Source: Notolepis coatsorum
Taxonomy: Eukaryota; Chordata; Actinopteri; Aulopiformes; Paralepididae
Length of the DNA stretch: 64,000 bases
Assembly (NCBI GenBank): GCA_963971535.1
Contig: OZ020599.1
Span: forward strand, 99,716,571 to 99,780,570
Direction of reading: 5' to 3'
Below, in pieces: positions 32,068-44,334 of the stretch. Under the pieces are notes generated by a model. The model was not told where the DNA came from. It ran no database searches and was given only the letters and a program-made list of their open reading frames with translations. Each line of letters opens with the position of its first letter. The first letter of the stretch is position 1. Position numbers and translations under genes: made by a program.

Positions 32068-35013
32068 AGGGCCGTAGCCAGGGTTTAGAAATTAGGGAGG
32101 TACATTTATTTTTTTGGCCCAGACCGGCCCACCATAATCGGTCGGACACCACTCACCAGTACACCATCCTTGCGGTCCCCTTAAATATGCGTACCTACTG
32201 TACTATTCCCCCAACCCACTACAAAGCTGGGTAGTAAGTGCCATGGACAAGTGGACCAGTGTACTCCCTCGCTCTTGGCTGAATCTTGTTTTGGGTGGTG
32301 ATGTAAAAACATCTGCATCATAGCAGGCTCAGGATGGGCAAAGTAGTCTATAGCCTGTTCATCCCTGTCTCTCTCCTCCACAACCTGGCTTGACTACACA
32401 TAAGGAGAGAGAGATGATTACAATTAACTGGTACATTCAGGTCCAGAATTGTTGGAATTCCCTGACAAAGATGTGCAAAAAGCTGTACAATTTAAACAAT
32501 ACCATACTGGTAATGAGCAACTATAGTTGTTTATTCAATGAATGCATACTAACTACTCAGTTCATACAGATTTCAAGTATTCAAATATCAATGATGAATA
32601 TTGCATAAGGTTTACACAGTTAATAGATCACCTTCTTGTTTTATATTCATGTTCAGAGAGGAGTAATAGTTAGATCTTTGTATGTGATTTATATGGCAAA
32701 TAAATCAATGGTGTGTTTGTTTGGGGAGTTTGACCTACAGTTAATGTGCCTACCATGTGAAGGTGCATGATCAATCGGCAGCACAAAAACAATCCATACC
32801 ATATATATCCTAATAGTTACCGTATACTTGGCTGAAAATAAACGTTGCTGCCTGTTGTGAATGTGTTTTTCCCTGTAGGCTAATACATAGGCATACATTT
32901 TTGCAGTTGAGGACAAATTAGCAGTTGAGTAGGTTATATGTGCTGTGTTTTTATGTCTTCCATTGAGGACCACCTTGGAAATAAGTGTTTTAATTAATGC
33001 TTTTAGGTGATATCCTCAGGAATACAAATTGGTCAAGATAATTAGTTTTTATGATGTGTTTTTAATTTCCAAATAAATCTAATCAAATCAAAAAAGCAGT
33101 TTTTGCATATTATACAGCCTTTTCATGCATCTTTATCAAGGGAACCCTTATCCTAATGATTAAAAAAATGATATTATGAAGATACGATATGGACCTAGTA
33201 GTTGGGTCATCTGTGGCACTTCGTTTCTCAATGGATTTGTCATCTAGGAGAGTTGATAAACTAATTTAGCCGGGGTGTATTTTTTAACACTTTGAGAGCC
33301 AGTCCGTGTTTTCCTTTTTACCCCCTTGAATGCCCACATCCACTTCAATGTTAACGTTAATATCGCCTAATCTATGTTTTAAATTATGGCTATCTAATCT
33401 GCCCGTCACTTATCAAAGACTCATTTTCCAGTCAACATTGTCATGGCAGATTGTTTTTTTATCGCTTCATTTCCGTTTGATAGCATTTTGAAAATCACTC
33501 GTTTTCGCGGAAAAAACAACACATTCTATGATAATCGCCTTTTACTGGAATATTCTAGAACGTTGTAATTTTTCGGCCTATTTATGAATCGTTTTCAAAT
33601 AAACGCTAGATGATCGATAGTATATGTGTACGCATGCACGCCAGTGGCGGCTGGTGAATTATTCTCCACTAGGGGCGCTATACCAAACATTTTGCAAACA
33701 TGTACGAATATTATCACCATTGCCATCGATCAATATATGATCACAGTCAGTCAAATGCAACCACGTTTGTTGTTTTGTTCACATCTGAGCGCCTGGGGTG
33801 ACTGGATCTCCAACGGTAGGCTCGCTTGATGCAATATGATTTCAGATCGCTAATAAAAAAAAAAAACGAATAAAACGAATATTCTCGTGAGTGGGCATTC
33901 AACCCGGGGGGTAATAACACGAGAAAACTCGTGGGTGGCATTCAAAGTGTTAAAAAGGCGGGGGAAATTTGTGAGAGACCAAAATCCAAAATGGCTGCCA
34001 TAGAAATTAACTTTTTAATGGTTTGACCTACAATGATGCACAATACATGGTACCAGCCCCCTCTCAGTCATTTACCAGCCAGCCCCCTCTCAGTCATGTA
34101 CCAGCCCCCTCTCAGTCATGTATACCAGTCCCCTCTCAGTCATCTACCAGCCCCCTCTCAGTCATGTACCACAGCCCCCTCTCAGTCATGTACCACAGCC
34201 CCATCTGAGTCATGTACCAGCCCCCTCTCAGTCATGTACCAGCCCCCTCTCAGTGATGTACCAGCCCCCTCTCAGTCATGTATACCAGCCCCCTCTCAGT
34301 CATCTACCAGCCCCCTCTCAGTCATGTACCACAGCCCCCTCTCAGTCATGTACCACAGCCCCATCTGAGTGATGTACCAGCCCCCTATCAGTCATGTACC
34401 AGCCCCCTCTCAGTCATGTACCAGCCTCCTTTCAGTCATGTATACCAGCCCCCTCTCAGTCCTGTATACCAGCCCCCTCTCAGTCATGTACCAGCCCCCT
34501 CTCAGTCATGTACCACAGCCCCCTCTCAGTCATGTACCACAGCCCCATCTCAGTCATGTACCACAGCCCCATCTCAGTCATGTACCAGCCCCCCTCTCAG
34601 TCATCTATACCAGCCCCCCTCTCAGTCATGTACCAGCCCTCTCTCAGTCATGTACCAGCCCTCTCTCAGTCATGTACCAGCCCCCTCTCAGTCATGTACC
34701 AGCCAGCCCCCTCTCAGTCATGTACCAGCCCCCTCTCAGTCCTGTATACCAGCCCCCTCTCAGTCATGTACCAGCCCCCTCTCAGTCATGTACCCTGCAC
34801 GACTGGCGGGGGGGTGCTTAGTAAGAGATGTGATTGGGCCAGCCCAGTGTCAGTCAGTACAAATGGGCCACTGTCCCAGCCTAATAGTGGGCCGGTCGTT
34901 GACCAAACGTAAACATTTAAAAAAAAGAAATTCTAAATATATATATTTTTTTTTTATAGTTACAAATAGTTACCGAGGTCCGGACCTCGGTGACCTCATA
35001 GCTGGCTACGGCC
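32068..35013. mobile_element. hAT-like TIR pair, heavily filled
   Basis: Left end CAGGGCCGTAGCCAG and right end (reversed) CATGGCCGTAGCCAG, with related sub-terminal ggcccagaccggcccacc and ccggcccactatt stretches. No convincing target duplication. The interior has a second hAT-like single end (33642, cagtggcggctggtgaatta) and the 22-bp minisatellite. No transposase was recognised. Confidence 0.5.
34055..34797. repeat. 22-bp minisatellite
   Basis: About 32 copies of a 22- to 24-bp unit, ccagccccctctcagtcatg plus ta, with variants ccacagcccc and gtataccag. A block of several units (34064-34210) recurs at 34225-34370, so higher-order duplication has occurred. Pro/Ser-rich frames are artefacts. 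Confidence 0.95.
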
Positions 35014-35037
35014 ATGGCTGTATGTGGGTACAGGGTG

Positions 35038-35330
35038 CAGCAGTGGCTCAGGAGGTAGATCAGTCGTCTGGTAATCCGGAGGTTCCCTGTTCGATTCCCG
35101 CTCCTCCCGGGCAGCGTGTCAAAGTGTCCTTGAGTGTCCAGACACTTATATAACCCCTAACTGCTCCAGATGAGCAGGTCGGCACCTTGCATGGTCGCCT
35201 CCGCTGTCGGTGTGTTACTGTGTGAGACTGTGAGTGAATGGGTCAAATGTGAGGAACAAATTGTAAAGCGCTTTGTGTAAAAGCTGTATATAAATGCACC
35301 ATACCATTTATGTGGGTGTAGACAGAGGAC
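35038..35330 (+). mobile_element. tRNA-derived SINE (family C)
   Basis: Head: gcagtggctcaggaggtaga (A box region) and ctgttcgattcccgctcctc (B box). Body: caaagtgtccttgagtgtcc, cctaactgctccagatgagc. End: gtgaggaacaaattgtaaag. Full-length-like copy in plus orientation. Confidence 0.85.
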
Positions 35331-35633
35331 ACCAGGATCAGGAACACCCGGAGGTCGACTTTTCCTGACCATCTATGGAAGTGTAACTTGAAAGTAATGG
35401 CTGCACCTCTATATCATCTTTCTAGCACTAGCAATACACAAATCTATTCACACTGAAATGACTGCATGCATTTTTCAGTATGGGAGGGGGGTTAGGGTTA
35501 GGGTCCCAGTGGGACTTGAACCATTAACCCTGGCAGTGTTAGTGTCACGCTCAGAGCGCCAAGCACTCCATCTTCAAAGCAAAGGTGTAGAATCTGCAAT
35601 TGCGTCATACAGTGACCTCTAGCCCCGCTTGTG

Positions 35634-35703
35634 TTAACCCTTTCACTACCACACTACAGAAGGTTAACCCCTTCACTACCACACTACAGACGGTTAACCC
35701 AAT
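35634..35703. repeat. 30-bp satellite, two copies
   Basis: Two units of the ttaaccctttcactaccaca satellite, isolated from the main arrays. Confidence 0.9.
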
Positions 35704-36200
35704 AAAGAGACAAATATAAGGCTCCTGAAACAAATACAAGGCTCCTGAAAACAACATAAGGCAATTTAACTTTCTAAAACAAACAAAAATAACAAACCAA
35801 AGCTACTGTAGGCCCCTTGGTCAGGGCCGCCTGGGAGAAATGCGAGGCCCTGTGCGAGATTTAAACGCGAGGCCCCCCCCCCAAAAGGTAAAAAACGAGC
35901 AGAGGCGAAGAGCTTGCGTCTCAGATCCTCCGCTACCAGATGAGCTGTCAGCCCATCGGCCGACCGCCCCCCGGCGGCGGGGGAACCAGAGCAGGAACTA
36001 GGCCATCTCACAGGAGACGGCCTTGGTACACCAGCTCCTCGGAGAGGCAAACTATCCACCGGACGCCGATCGGGTACGACTGACTGCCACGACCGCGGAG
36101 TCAGCGCAGCCCCACAACGCACGGCGGAGGCGGCAATGGTGAACCTCTGGTGAAGGGTGACGTTGCTAGCGTTCAAACCCCCCGAAGAAGACATTATAAC
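35704..36200. other. Unassigned sequence with a hAT-like single end
   Basis: 35825-35880 (cagggccgcctgggagaaat, then gcgaggccc) resembles a hAT end but no partner is visible. A 142-codon minus-strand frame (35766-36194) has no recognised domain. Confidence 0.4.
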
Positions 36201-36203
36201 TTA

Positions 36204-36834
36204 GGCCCTGTTTAGACGGAAACGCTAGCAGGTGAATCCGCAAAAATATTTTTTCGGATGTGCCTTTCGTTTATACGGAAACAGCGTTTTTACGGGGTGA
36301 AACCGCAAAAAAGTGAGACTACCTTCCAGGGTGGAATTCCTAGAAACGATAAACCTTTGCGCTCTCATCTAAACTGTCAAACCGCATAAAACGATGACGA
36401 AAGGGTTGTCAAGGCTCTCGTTGCGTGTACTGCTTACATCACAGGCATGCGTCAGTAGCCTAGAAGCGTAAACAAAGCATGTCTGATTCTATCCGTGGCG
36501 ATCACCTGAAGGCTACATTGGCAGTACTTTTAAATACACAAGAATCTGTCCCGCGGCGTGACTGGACCCACTGTCTGTGAGTGACGCTTTGGTCCAATCA
36601 CATTCCCCACCCACAGTCTGCGAATCAGAGGCAGAGTAGGGCGGGTCTTCACAGCACGTCATGTGACATATGCGCCAATCGTGTGACAGCGGGGCTCAGT
36701 CGTCTGGAGTCGTTACAGCCTTGTCTGCACGGAGAATTCCATCCCAAAACGATAATCTAAATGCAAAATTAAAAGTGAAACCGTAAGACGACTTTTGCTG
36801 TTTCTGTTCAGACTCTCTCTGTCTAAATGTAGCC
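36204..36834. mobile_element. Harbinger-like MITE, 631 bp
   Basis: Ends GGCCCTGTTTAGAC and (reversed) GGCTACATTTAGAC, flanked by TTA on both sides (36201-36203, 36835-36837). The 3-bp TTA duplication is the PIF/Harbinger signature. Non-coding. Confidence 0.72.
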
Positions 36835-37136
36835 TTAGTCTTTTTCTCTTAAATTGTGAGAGAGAGAAAAAAAACAAGAGATAATGTCAACGCAGCTCCG
36901 ACTTCTTCAAAAAATTCAGCAATCTTCAAAGTGTGGTACTTTGCAGGCACTTGACGTGGTGAAAACTGAAGAAGGAGCTGATGGTATGGCCACACCCCTG
37001 CTTATGTAGGGAGCGGATGGGGGTGTGGCCAGACAGATGATGGTATGTAAAGATGCATGTGAAGATTTATTCAGTGCTTAGGCTGATATGGAAGTATTCC
37101 AGTATGACGCAGAGCAGAGCTATGCGATATATAACA

Positions 37137-37592
37137 CAGGGGTTCCCAAAGTCGGGGTCGCGACCCACAGGAGGGTCGCAAGCCGCCGCGGGGGGGTCGC
37201 CAGATAATAAAAAAAAAAAAAAAATTGCAGTCAGGCGACTGAACTTAGAAGCAGGCCAGGACAGCGTTTCTAGTTGCAGCAGCGCAATAGTTAGAATAAC
37301 CTAGGTGGGGAACAACCAGGAAATCACTGCAACTCACACAAGTTGGAGAACTATCTCTCTCCCTCTCTCTCTCTTGCCCTGGTTGCCCTGGTTAAAAGCC
37401 TCCAATGCTTATTAGTGTGTGTGCGTTTGAACGTGTGCATGTTTTAACCATACATTTCCATTTATTTATAAAAAAAAAAAAAAAAAAAAATTATTATTAT
37501 TATTATTTTTTTAACCTCCTATAATAGTGGGCGTCGCGGCTCTCTGACACCGTTATTTTTGGGTCGCGGCCTGAAAAGTTTGGGAACCCCTG
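37137..37592. mobile_element. hAT-type MITE, 456 bp, perfect 8-bp duplication
   Basis: Starts CAGGGGTTCCCAAAGT and ends ACTTT(G)GGAACCCCTG-like (aagtttgggaacccctg), flanked by ATATAACA on both sides (37129-37136, 37593-37600). Sub-terminal ggtcgcgacc motifs are typical of Charlie-like hAT MITEs. Non-coding; an A-run and TTA-run lie inside. Confidence 0.92.
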
Positions 37593-37692
37593 ATATAACA
37601 GACCACATGTTATGTGACAAAGTGACAAATAAACATATTTCAAATATTAAATGTATTATTGTTTGGTCCAAATGACTGCTAAAATAATAATT

Positions 37693-37882
37693 TCACACTA
37701 CAGACAGTTAACCTTTCACTACCACACTAGATGGTTTAAACCTTTCATTAACACACTACAGACGGTTAACCCTTTCACTACCACACTACAGAGTTAACCC
37801 TTTCACTACCACACCACAGACGGTTAACCTTTCACTACCACACTACAGACGGTTTAAACCTTTCACTACCACACTACAGAAG
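37693..37882. repeat. 30-bp satellite, left arm around the composite element
   Basis: About six units, ending directly at the left terminus of the 37883-43501 composite. The array resumes on the other side at 43502, so the composite lies within a once-continuous array. Confidence 0.9.
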
Positions 37883-40507
37883 GTTCTGTATCGTAGTCGG
37901 TTCCGCTCGGCGTCACTCATGCACTGTCCTCGCACACGTGCACGCGCACTGAATAAAGACCACAATGTACCTTTAATCCCAATATTTGTCTGACCACACC
38001 CCTATCAGCTTACCCATATAAGCAGGGGTGGGGCCACCCACTCGCCTCCTTTCTCGCTTTCACCACAAGGAAGTGCCTCGGTAGATCCCCACTTGACGTG
38101 ATGTGATGGTAGGAGAAGAGTTGGAAAACGAGATACGTTGACATCATATCTTTATTTTCTCTCTCACTATATTCGAGAAAATACGGCGATATTGTCTTCG
38201 TACTGGAGTGTCTGGAAGATGATGATCATTCTAAAAATCCTCCACCGGTTTTCGTATTGGGAGTTCGCGCCGCTACATGCTTTCCGACTGCAGTCCTTGC
38301 TGTGTGCTGGTTGCGGTAAAGGCACAGCTGGACTGTAGGACACGCCGCTGTTGTGAGAAGCGGTGGGTTCCAGGTTTGGTGAGTTATGTTTTTGCTGGCG
38401 AGCTCCACTTGTCTGTTAGTGCTATGGGGGCTAGTTGACAATGTTTATGAAAACCGGCCCCAGACTAGGGTCTTTTGTTCAGCCTCTTAGGCGACGGCGG
38501 AAGACCTTGGTCTGAAGCCCATTATAATTAACTAGTGGGCCACGACCAATAACACTGTTGATCCCTGTGTTTTCTGGACGAGTGGTTGTTTCTCTGTCAC
38601 CGTGAGGCCCCTTCTTTCATAATACAAATGAGAGTATTCCGTCACGAGGAAATATGGGCATGGATGTTCGTTAGCGGAAGATCTGTGTTCAAGTCAGCTA
38701 CAGGCCAGTTGGGTATTGTGCTGGCTCCGTCGGGTGTTGGTAAAATCACCGTTGTAAAACTGTGTTAACATCTTGTTTCTCTTCTCTCTTAAACAGTGAG
38801 GAGGGTTTCAGAACGGCGGCCTGTCTGAGTGATTGTTATATCATTGTGTACAAGTTCAGGTGATAGCTGCTTAGCTTACGTGCTCGTGGTGGCCTACTGT
38901 TAGCCAGTCAGCTGTTAGCTGCGGCGCTAGCCTGTTGTGATCACTAGGCTAGGAAACGTTAGCTTGCGTGCTAGTTATGGCCTACCTAGGTTAGGCTAGG
39001 AAACGTTAGCTTGCTGCTATCGGCCGAGTGCGGCCGTTAGCTTAATGCTACACTGTTGAACGTGCTTTGATTATAACATGTTTTAAACACTCTTGTCGGC
39101 AAGGACGGCAAGGACTGCGTCAACAAGGGGGACCGTAGCGATGGGATGGAGCGGCGACGCTGCCCAGGTCGACAACACAGAACGGCTGTGTTTACTACGG
39201 TGCCTTGTTAGAGGCTGCAGTTTCGCTTGATCTGCGCTCAAGGTAGGCAAGGTCTGACCAGACCTTGAGCACGTCTTCTTGCTTTCCCTTCTAAATGTTT
39301 TGTAAATAACGATGTTTTCCAAAACGAGTGTTGCTGCACTACATTTAGGATACGATGCGAGTTATGTGTGAATTGTCTTGTCACTGGTATTTAGCTTCTC
39401 GATGCAAATCGGGTTGTTTGTTACAGATGTGAAAATGATCTGGTTTGTTGTGTTGAGAAACATCATGTGTGTTTATGTACTGTGTACTCACAACTAAGGG
39501 GGTTAAACTAACCTATAAAGCTATGCTTAGTGACATATGAGTAAAGAATGATTATTTTCTCAGCCTGTAATGACAATGAACAGTGTGTTCACATATTAAC
39601 AGGTTTACCTGTTCAACTGGCCGTATTAAGGGTAAAGTAGGAGGGTTGTGTTTTTCCCCCCGGTTCCCTGGGGACTTCTTCATCCTCCTCTCAGACATGT
39701 TGTTACACTACATTGTGTCACTGTGTGGTAGGGATACGATGTAACCCTTAACTTGATTGCTGAGGTTGTGCTAAAAACTGCTTGAGAAACTTTATTTTCC
39801 TAAAAGAAAAAATTGTTTGGTCGCTTCTCGTGTGTGCTTAGCAAGGCCTGTGGCCGATACTAATCGAGGATTATGTATTCTCTCATTATGAAAAACGGCG
39901 TTCCTCTGTAGAGTGTTTTTGCCATTTTTTGTAGGTGATGATGGGTTGTGTGTGTCATGTGACCTACAACTGGGTTGGGCTGGCCACAGAAGCACATGTG
40001 TAAGTTTGGTACCGGGGCTCTTGGAGAGCCCTCTCTGTTCTGTGTTTTTTCCTTAGTAAAAATCAGATGGCAGGTTAGCACATGCGCTGTGTGAAGCTGT
40101 TAGATGCTTCATGGAGCTGACTATGACATACTCTCTTTTTGTCATTACATCGTATCATGGGTGTGGGGTCGTAAAGGGGTGGTAACTGGTAACCTTTCCT
40201 CCCCCTTGTTTCTGTTGGTCAGGGGTAAACCCACCTGTCCTTCAAGGTTCCTGTCACGTTGCGGTTCGGCACGTTACATGGTGAGGGGGGGGGGGGGGGG
40301 GTTTCCTGGTCCCACGCCCTGGAATATTGGGCGTGTGCACCGCAGAAATTCCCCCGCCATAGAGTACGCCACGGTGCGCGTCTCTGTTGGTAGGACTTCC
40401 GTGTGCTGTTCAGGTCCATATGATGGATCTGTTTAAAACGGGGGGTGGTCAGGGCTCCTCCTCAGATTGATAAGGTGAGTGGAACCTCAAGAAGGAGTCC
40501 TACTCTA

Positions 40508-40979
40508 GGGCGGCTACGTGGCGTAGTGGTCAAGGCGCTCGCCACGAAAGCTGGAGACGCTGGGCTTGGCTGTTCGAGCCCACATTTGCTTTCAGTTTAG
40601 CTGGTCGTCCGTACTAATACACATTGGCCGTATTAGGGGGTGGGAAACTGATGGGTGGGGATCGGGCGTTGTGGACAGCGACTCCTACAGGCCGGTTGGT
40701 GCGCCTGCGCAGTGGAATCAGGAAGTGTCGGGGGCAGCGTGAGCCTCCCACGCGTTACTCCTCGCCACTGAGAGATCGAGCTGCGCAGGTGAAAAGATGC
40801 GACTGCTGTTACCTCAAGTACCGGAGGGGACTTGTGCTATGTATGACTTAGTCCACATTGCAGCCGGCTTGTGGGAGGCAAGAAACAGCGTTCGTGACAG
40901 GGGAGGGTTGAATTGGATGATACGAAATTGGGATGGGAGAAAATATGGAAAATGGGAGAAAAAGTGGATAAAAAAAAGC
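40508..40979 (+). mobile_element. tRNA-derived SINE (family A) with 15-bp duplication
   Basis: Starts GGGCGGCTACGTGGCGTAGT and ends in an A-rich tail, flanked by AGGAGTCCTACTCTA on both sides (40493-40507, 40980-40994). A B-box-like ctgttcgagccc lies at about 40569. A poly(A)-like tail and 15-bp duplication indicate LINE-mediated retroposition. Family A also occurs at 44740-45216 and 61207-61698. Confidence 0.92.
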
Positions 40980-41898
40980 AGGAGTCCTACTCTATTGTGT
41001 GTGTATTCGATTCAATTCGATTATTGAGTGTGTATGGGTTCAGTGCCTCCTCCCCGGAGAGCCCTAAAACCAAACTTTTACATGGCTCAAGGTGCAATAT
41101 ATTCTTTTCAATCTGTACAGCTCACGTGGGAAGTCTCTCTGGGGATTTCCGTCTCCTCTCTATGGGAGGGTGGTGGAATGTAAAAATGTAAAAAAAAATT
41201 ACCCCCGGCCGTGTAGACTGGGATACATACTGTTGGTGCTTCCTTCTTTTCTTTTAAAAAGAGTTGGAGTTAGGAAGTATCACACCCCTCTTGTCGTTCC
41301 CCTGGACGCCTTGGGGATTCAATGACAGGTCTAAATAGCCTGTTCATTGATGTGGTTGTGTCCCGACGCACGCATAGTGCTAGCTCGGGGTGGTCTGTAA
41401 TCAGGCGACTGACTGGCACGCCTTGGTTGCTTGGAGTTAAAACGGCGTTTTTATAAAGCAACTGGGATGGAGGTTTTTTCCTCTTCCGACGACCTGTTTT
41501 GGTTGTCGACGGATTCTCGTTCATATCTGGGGGATGATGACGGAATGGATCTGAACATATGTAGAGGGGTCTCACGCCCTGGGGGTGGGCCACCGGGCGC
41601 GGTTCGCCCCGAACGTCTGGGTGGCGCCTTCTTTTCATGTTTAAGATCAACACGCATATCTGCCCCTTCTCCTGGAGTAGGCATGTCGGCGTGGTTAGGG
41701 CACGGGACTGGTTCTGGTCACGCTGGTCCGGATCAGTTGAACCCGTTGTCCGCCGGGGATGCAGATCTGCTGTTCTGGTACCCTGAGGGACTTGGGCTTT
41801 TTTCAGGGCGAAAAATGCCAGGTCGGTCTGGGTGTCACAGGGTTAAGCGCTATGGAGACCCTGGTTGGGTAAATTTTTTACTCAGCACTGTCGTAATG

Positions 41899-42017
41899 GC
41901 TTACGGCCATGCCAACCTGTACACGCTCGATCTCGTCAGATCTCGGCCGCTACACAGGTTGGTCCTGGTTAGTACTTGGTTGGGAGACCGCCTGGGAATA
42001 CCAAGTACGGTGTGCTT
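41899..42017 (+). pseudogene. 5S rRNA-derived sequence
   Basis: 119 bp aligning end to end with vertebrate 5S rRNA, about 80-85% by eye: gcttacggccat at the start, cgatctcgtcagatctcgg, then tcctggttagtacttgg and the well-kept C box gggagaccgcctgggaatac. The A box is altered (gctacacagg against gctaagcagg). Helix II is kept by paired changes (CCAACCTG with CAGGTTGG). No T-run terminator follows (cttgggg), so a functional 5S gene is unlikely. It could be a pseudogene or the head of a 5S-derived SINE3-like element. Confidence 0.85.
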
Positions 42018-43214
42018 GGGGCTGGTTCTCCATTCTTTTTCGCTCCTCTCTCACGCATGGCGAAGAGGGGCCTGTTGGGGTGGTCTTTGACCTCCTCTGG
42101 TGACCCTGTGCTTCCCGTATCGCCGGGCCCGGTCCGAAGTAATGTTTCGTCGACCCGTAGGCCTGGGTTAACCCTTTTTTGAAAACTGAAACACTTGTAC
42201 TGCGGTATAGCCGTTGTATACCGGCAGGTGTGTTTTGGAGTTTTTTCTTGAGGGGTTATAGGAACAACCACCGCATTGGGTAACACCAAGGTGGTTGATT
42301 CCCTGGTGTGTTGGAGCAGTGTCAACTCCCGGGTTCACCGGTTGAGGGTGCCCCTGCACGTTCATGACGTCTGCCAATCGTGTCAGCCTTCTCTGCCTCA
42401 ACCCCTCTGGGTGGGTTTTTTTTAAATGGAGGCTTGGTCATGCAACAACGCCAGCATACGCCCCTTCCGCCGGGGCGGCTGTGTTCAGCTGTCCCCTCTG
42501 GCGCCTGTCTCGTCCGCAGTCTCCAGGCTAGGGTTAACAGCCTGTTGCCTGGTTTTTCCCCGGTGCGCTGCCTGCTTCCGTTGGTTAACCTTTTTTGTGT
42601 GCTTACGGCCATGCTGACTGCCTGTTCTGCAGGGTCAGTGTGCCAGGCGGTGTACTATTGGGGGGACAGGGCCCGCTCGGCTGAGGGGCCTTTGTCCGAA
42701 TACGCTGGCGATGTGGGGGGCGGGGTCACTAAGTGCCCACCTGGTGGGGTCTTGATGCTGGCATCATGGACTTCTCCGGGCCCCCATTCCAGGGGGTCCA
42801 GTCCCTTTGGTGGGTCTGGGCCTTCCTTCGCGCTCCGCTGCTACGGCCTTGCCACAGGGTTGGGTTTGCCCTTGACCCCGTGATTCTGGGGGCAGTAACG
42901 AGGTTGTTCCCTCCGTTCGTTCCCGGGTGGCATGCGGGTTGTGCGTGTGTGTAGTCGTGGGGTCAGGCCACGGTCTGCTCACCCTGTGCATTTGAGTTGC
43001 TTGAGTGCCTCTTCGCATGGTCGGGTCCGTCTCCCTCCCGGGAAACCTCCAATAGGGGGGGTGCCCTCCATTAGGGAGGGTCGGGGGGGCTCTGCCCTCC
43101 CTGTTCTGATGGTTGTGGGGGGCCTTCAGCGGGGTGTATTTGTCGGCCGGTGGCTCCGCTCGGCCTCCCTATGTGCATGAGTGACGCCGAGCGGAACCGA
43201 CTACGATACAGAAC

Positions 43215-43501
43215 GTTAGATTATGACTATAACCAAGTTCTGTTAGTAGTGGTGACGCTCGGCGTCCGACGCCGCTGCAGCCCTTGATCTCGCCTTGTGG
43301 TGAAAGCTTGGGAAGGAGGCGAGTGGGTGGCCCCACCCCTGCTTATATGGGTAAGCTGATAGGGGTGTGGTCAGACAAATATTGGGATTAAAGGTACATT
43401 GTGGTCTTTATTCAGTGCGCGTGCACGTGTGCGAGGACAGTGCATGAGTGACGCCGAGCGTCACCACTACTAACAGAACTTGGTTATAGTCATAACCTAA
43501 C
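43215..43501. mobile_element. 287-bp segment with 50-bp inverted ends
   Basis: Starts gttagattatgactataacc and ends with its inverse, ggttatagtcataacctaac. The inverted ends extend through aagttctgttagtagtggtg and gacgctcggcgtc. It may be an independent MITE sharing the sub-terminal block of the large composite, or that composite's right terminus. Confidence 0.7.
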
Positions 43502-44108
43502 GTTAACCTTTCACTACCACACTACAGACGGTTTAAACCTTTCACTACCACACTACAGATGGTTTAAACCTTTCACTACCACACTACAGAAGGTTAACCC
43601 TTTCACTACCACACTACAGACGGTTTAAACCTTTCACTACCACACTACAGAAGGTTAACCCTTTCACTACCACACTACAGAAGGTTAACCCTTTCACTAC
43701 CACACTACAGACGGTTTAAACCTTTCACTACCACACTACAGAAGGTTAACCCTTTCACTACCACACTACAGACGTCTATCCTTTCACTACCACACTACAG
43801 ACAGTTAACCTTTCACTACCACACTACAGACGGTTAACCTTTCACTACCACACTACAGACGGTTAACCTTTCACTACCACACTACAGAAGGTTAACCTTT
43901 CACTACCACACTACAGACTGTTAACCCTTTCACTACCACACTACAGACAGTTAACCTTTCACTACCACCCTACAGATGGTTTAACCCTTTCACTACCACA
44001 CTACAGACAATTAACCATTTCACTACCACACTACAAACAGTTAAACCTTTCACTACCACACTACAGACGTTTTAAACCTTTCCCTACCACACTACAGACG
44101 ATTAACCG
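43502..44108. repeat. 30-bp satellite, main array
   Basis: About 20 units of ttaaccctttcactaccaca plus ctacagacgg, with length variants (ggtttaaacc against ggttaaccc). Copies differ by a few bases each. Confidence 0.95.
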
Positions 44109-44334
44109 TCTGTAAAAGAGACATACAGTACTAGGTCTCTACGACCGCCGACATCTGGACCGCTAATCATAAAAGCTTTCTTGTGATGACGGTTCATTGG
44201 ATGGATCGGCGGAGTCTGCAGTGTGAGAAACGGATCAGGAGGAGAAACGGTCTGCGGCGCAGTGGGCTCCGTGCCACGTCATCATTCACACAGAGGGGCA
44301 CAGGCGAAGCCCTTCAACATAGTTATGCAGATTT

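Larger units (their letters stand above)
37883..43501. mobile_element. Large composite bounded by long inverted repeats, unknown superfamily
   Basis: A 42-bp inverted repeat beginning GTTCTGTATCGTAGTCGGTT bounds 37883-43214. A roughly 175-bp sub-terminal block of the left end (37911-38086) is present inverted and nearly identical at 43283-43455, inside an adjoining segment (43215-43501) that has its own 50-bp inverted ends. The shared block has a TATA-like catataag (38015-38022 and its mirror) that would drive transcription inward from both ends, and an AATAAA. The 5-kb interior has no transposase that I recognise. It contains a 5S-rRNA-derived block, a tRNA-derived SINE and long GC-rich stretches. 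It is inserted in the 30-bp satellite. Alternatives: a large non-autonomous DNA transposon, or an inverted duplication formed within the satellite. Confidence 0.65.

Noticed and set aside
35487..35505. Telomere-like ggttagggttaggg
   Set aside because: Only about two TTAGGG units, too few for an interstitial telomeric repeat.
35766..36194. 142-codon minus-strand frame
   Set aside because: No domain, no exon signals, and it starts next to a Harbinger-like MITE and overlaps a hAT-like end.
41899..42017. Functional 5S rRNA gene
   Set aside because: The A box is altered, no T-run terminator follows, and there is no tandem unit. It is kept only as a 5S-derived sequence.
41431..42090. 219-codon frame in the large composite
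   Set aside because: It overlaps the 5S-derived block, other frames are also open in this GC-rich part, and I recognise no motif. A real protein cannot be excluded.
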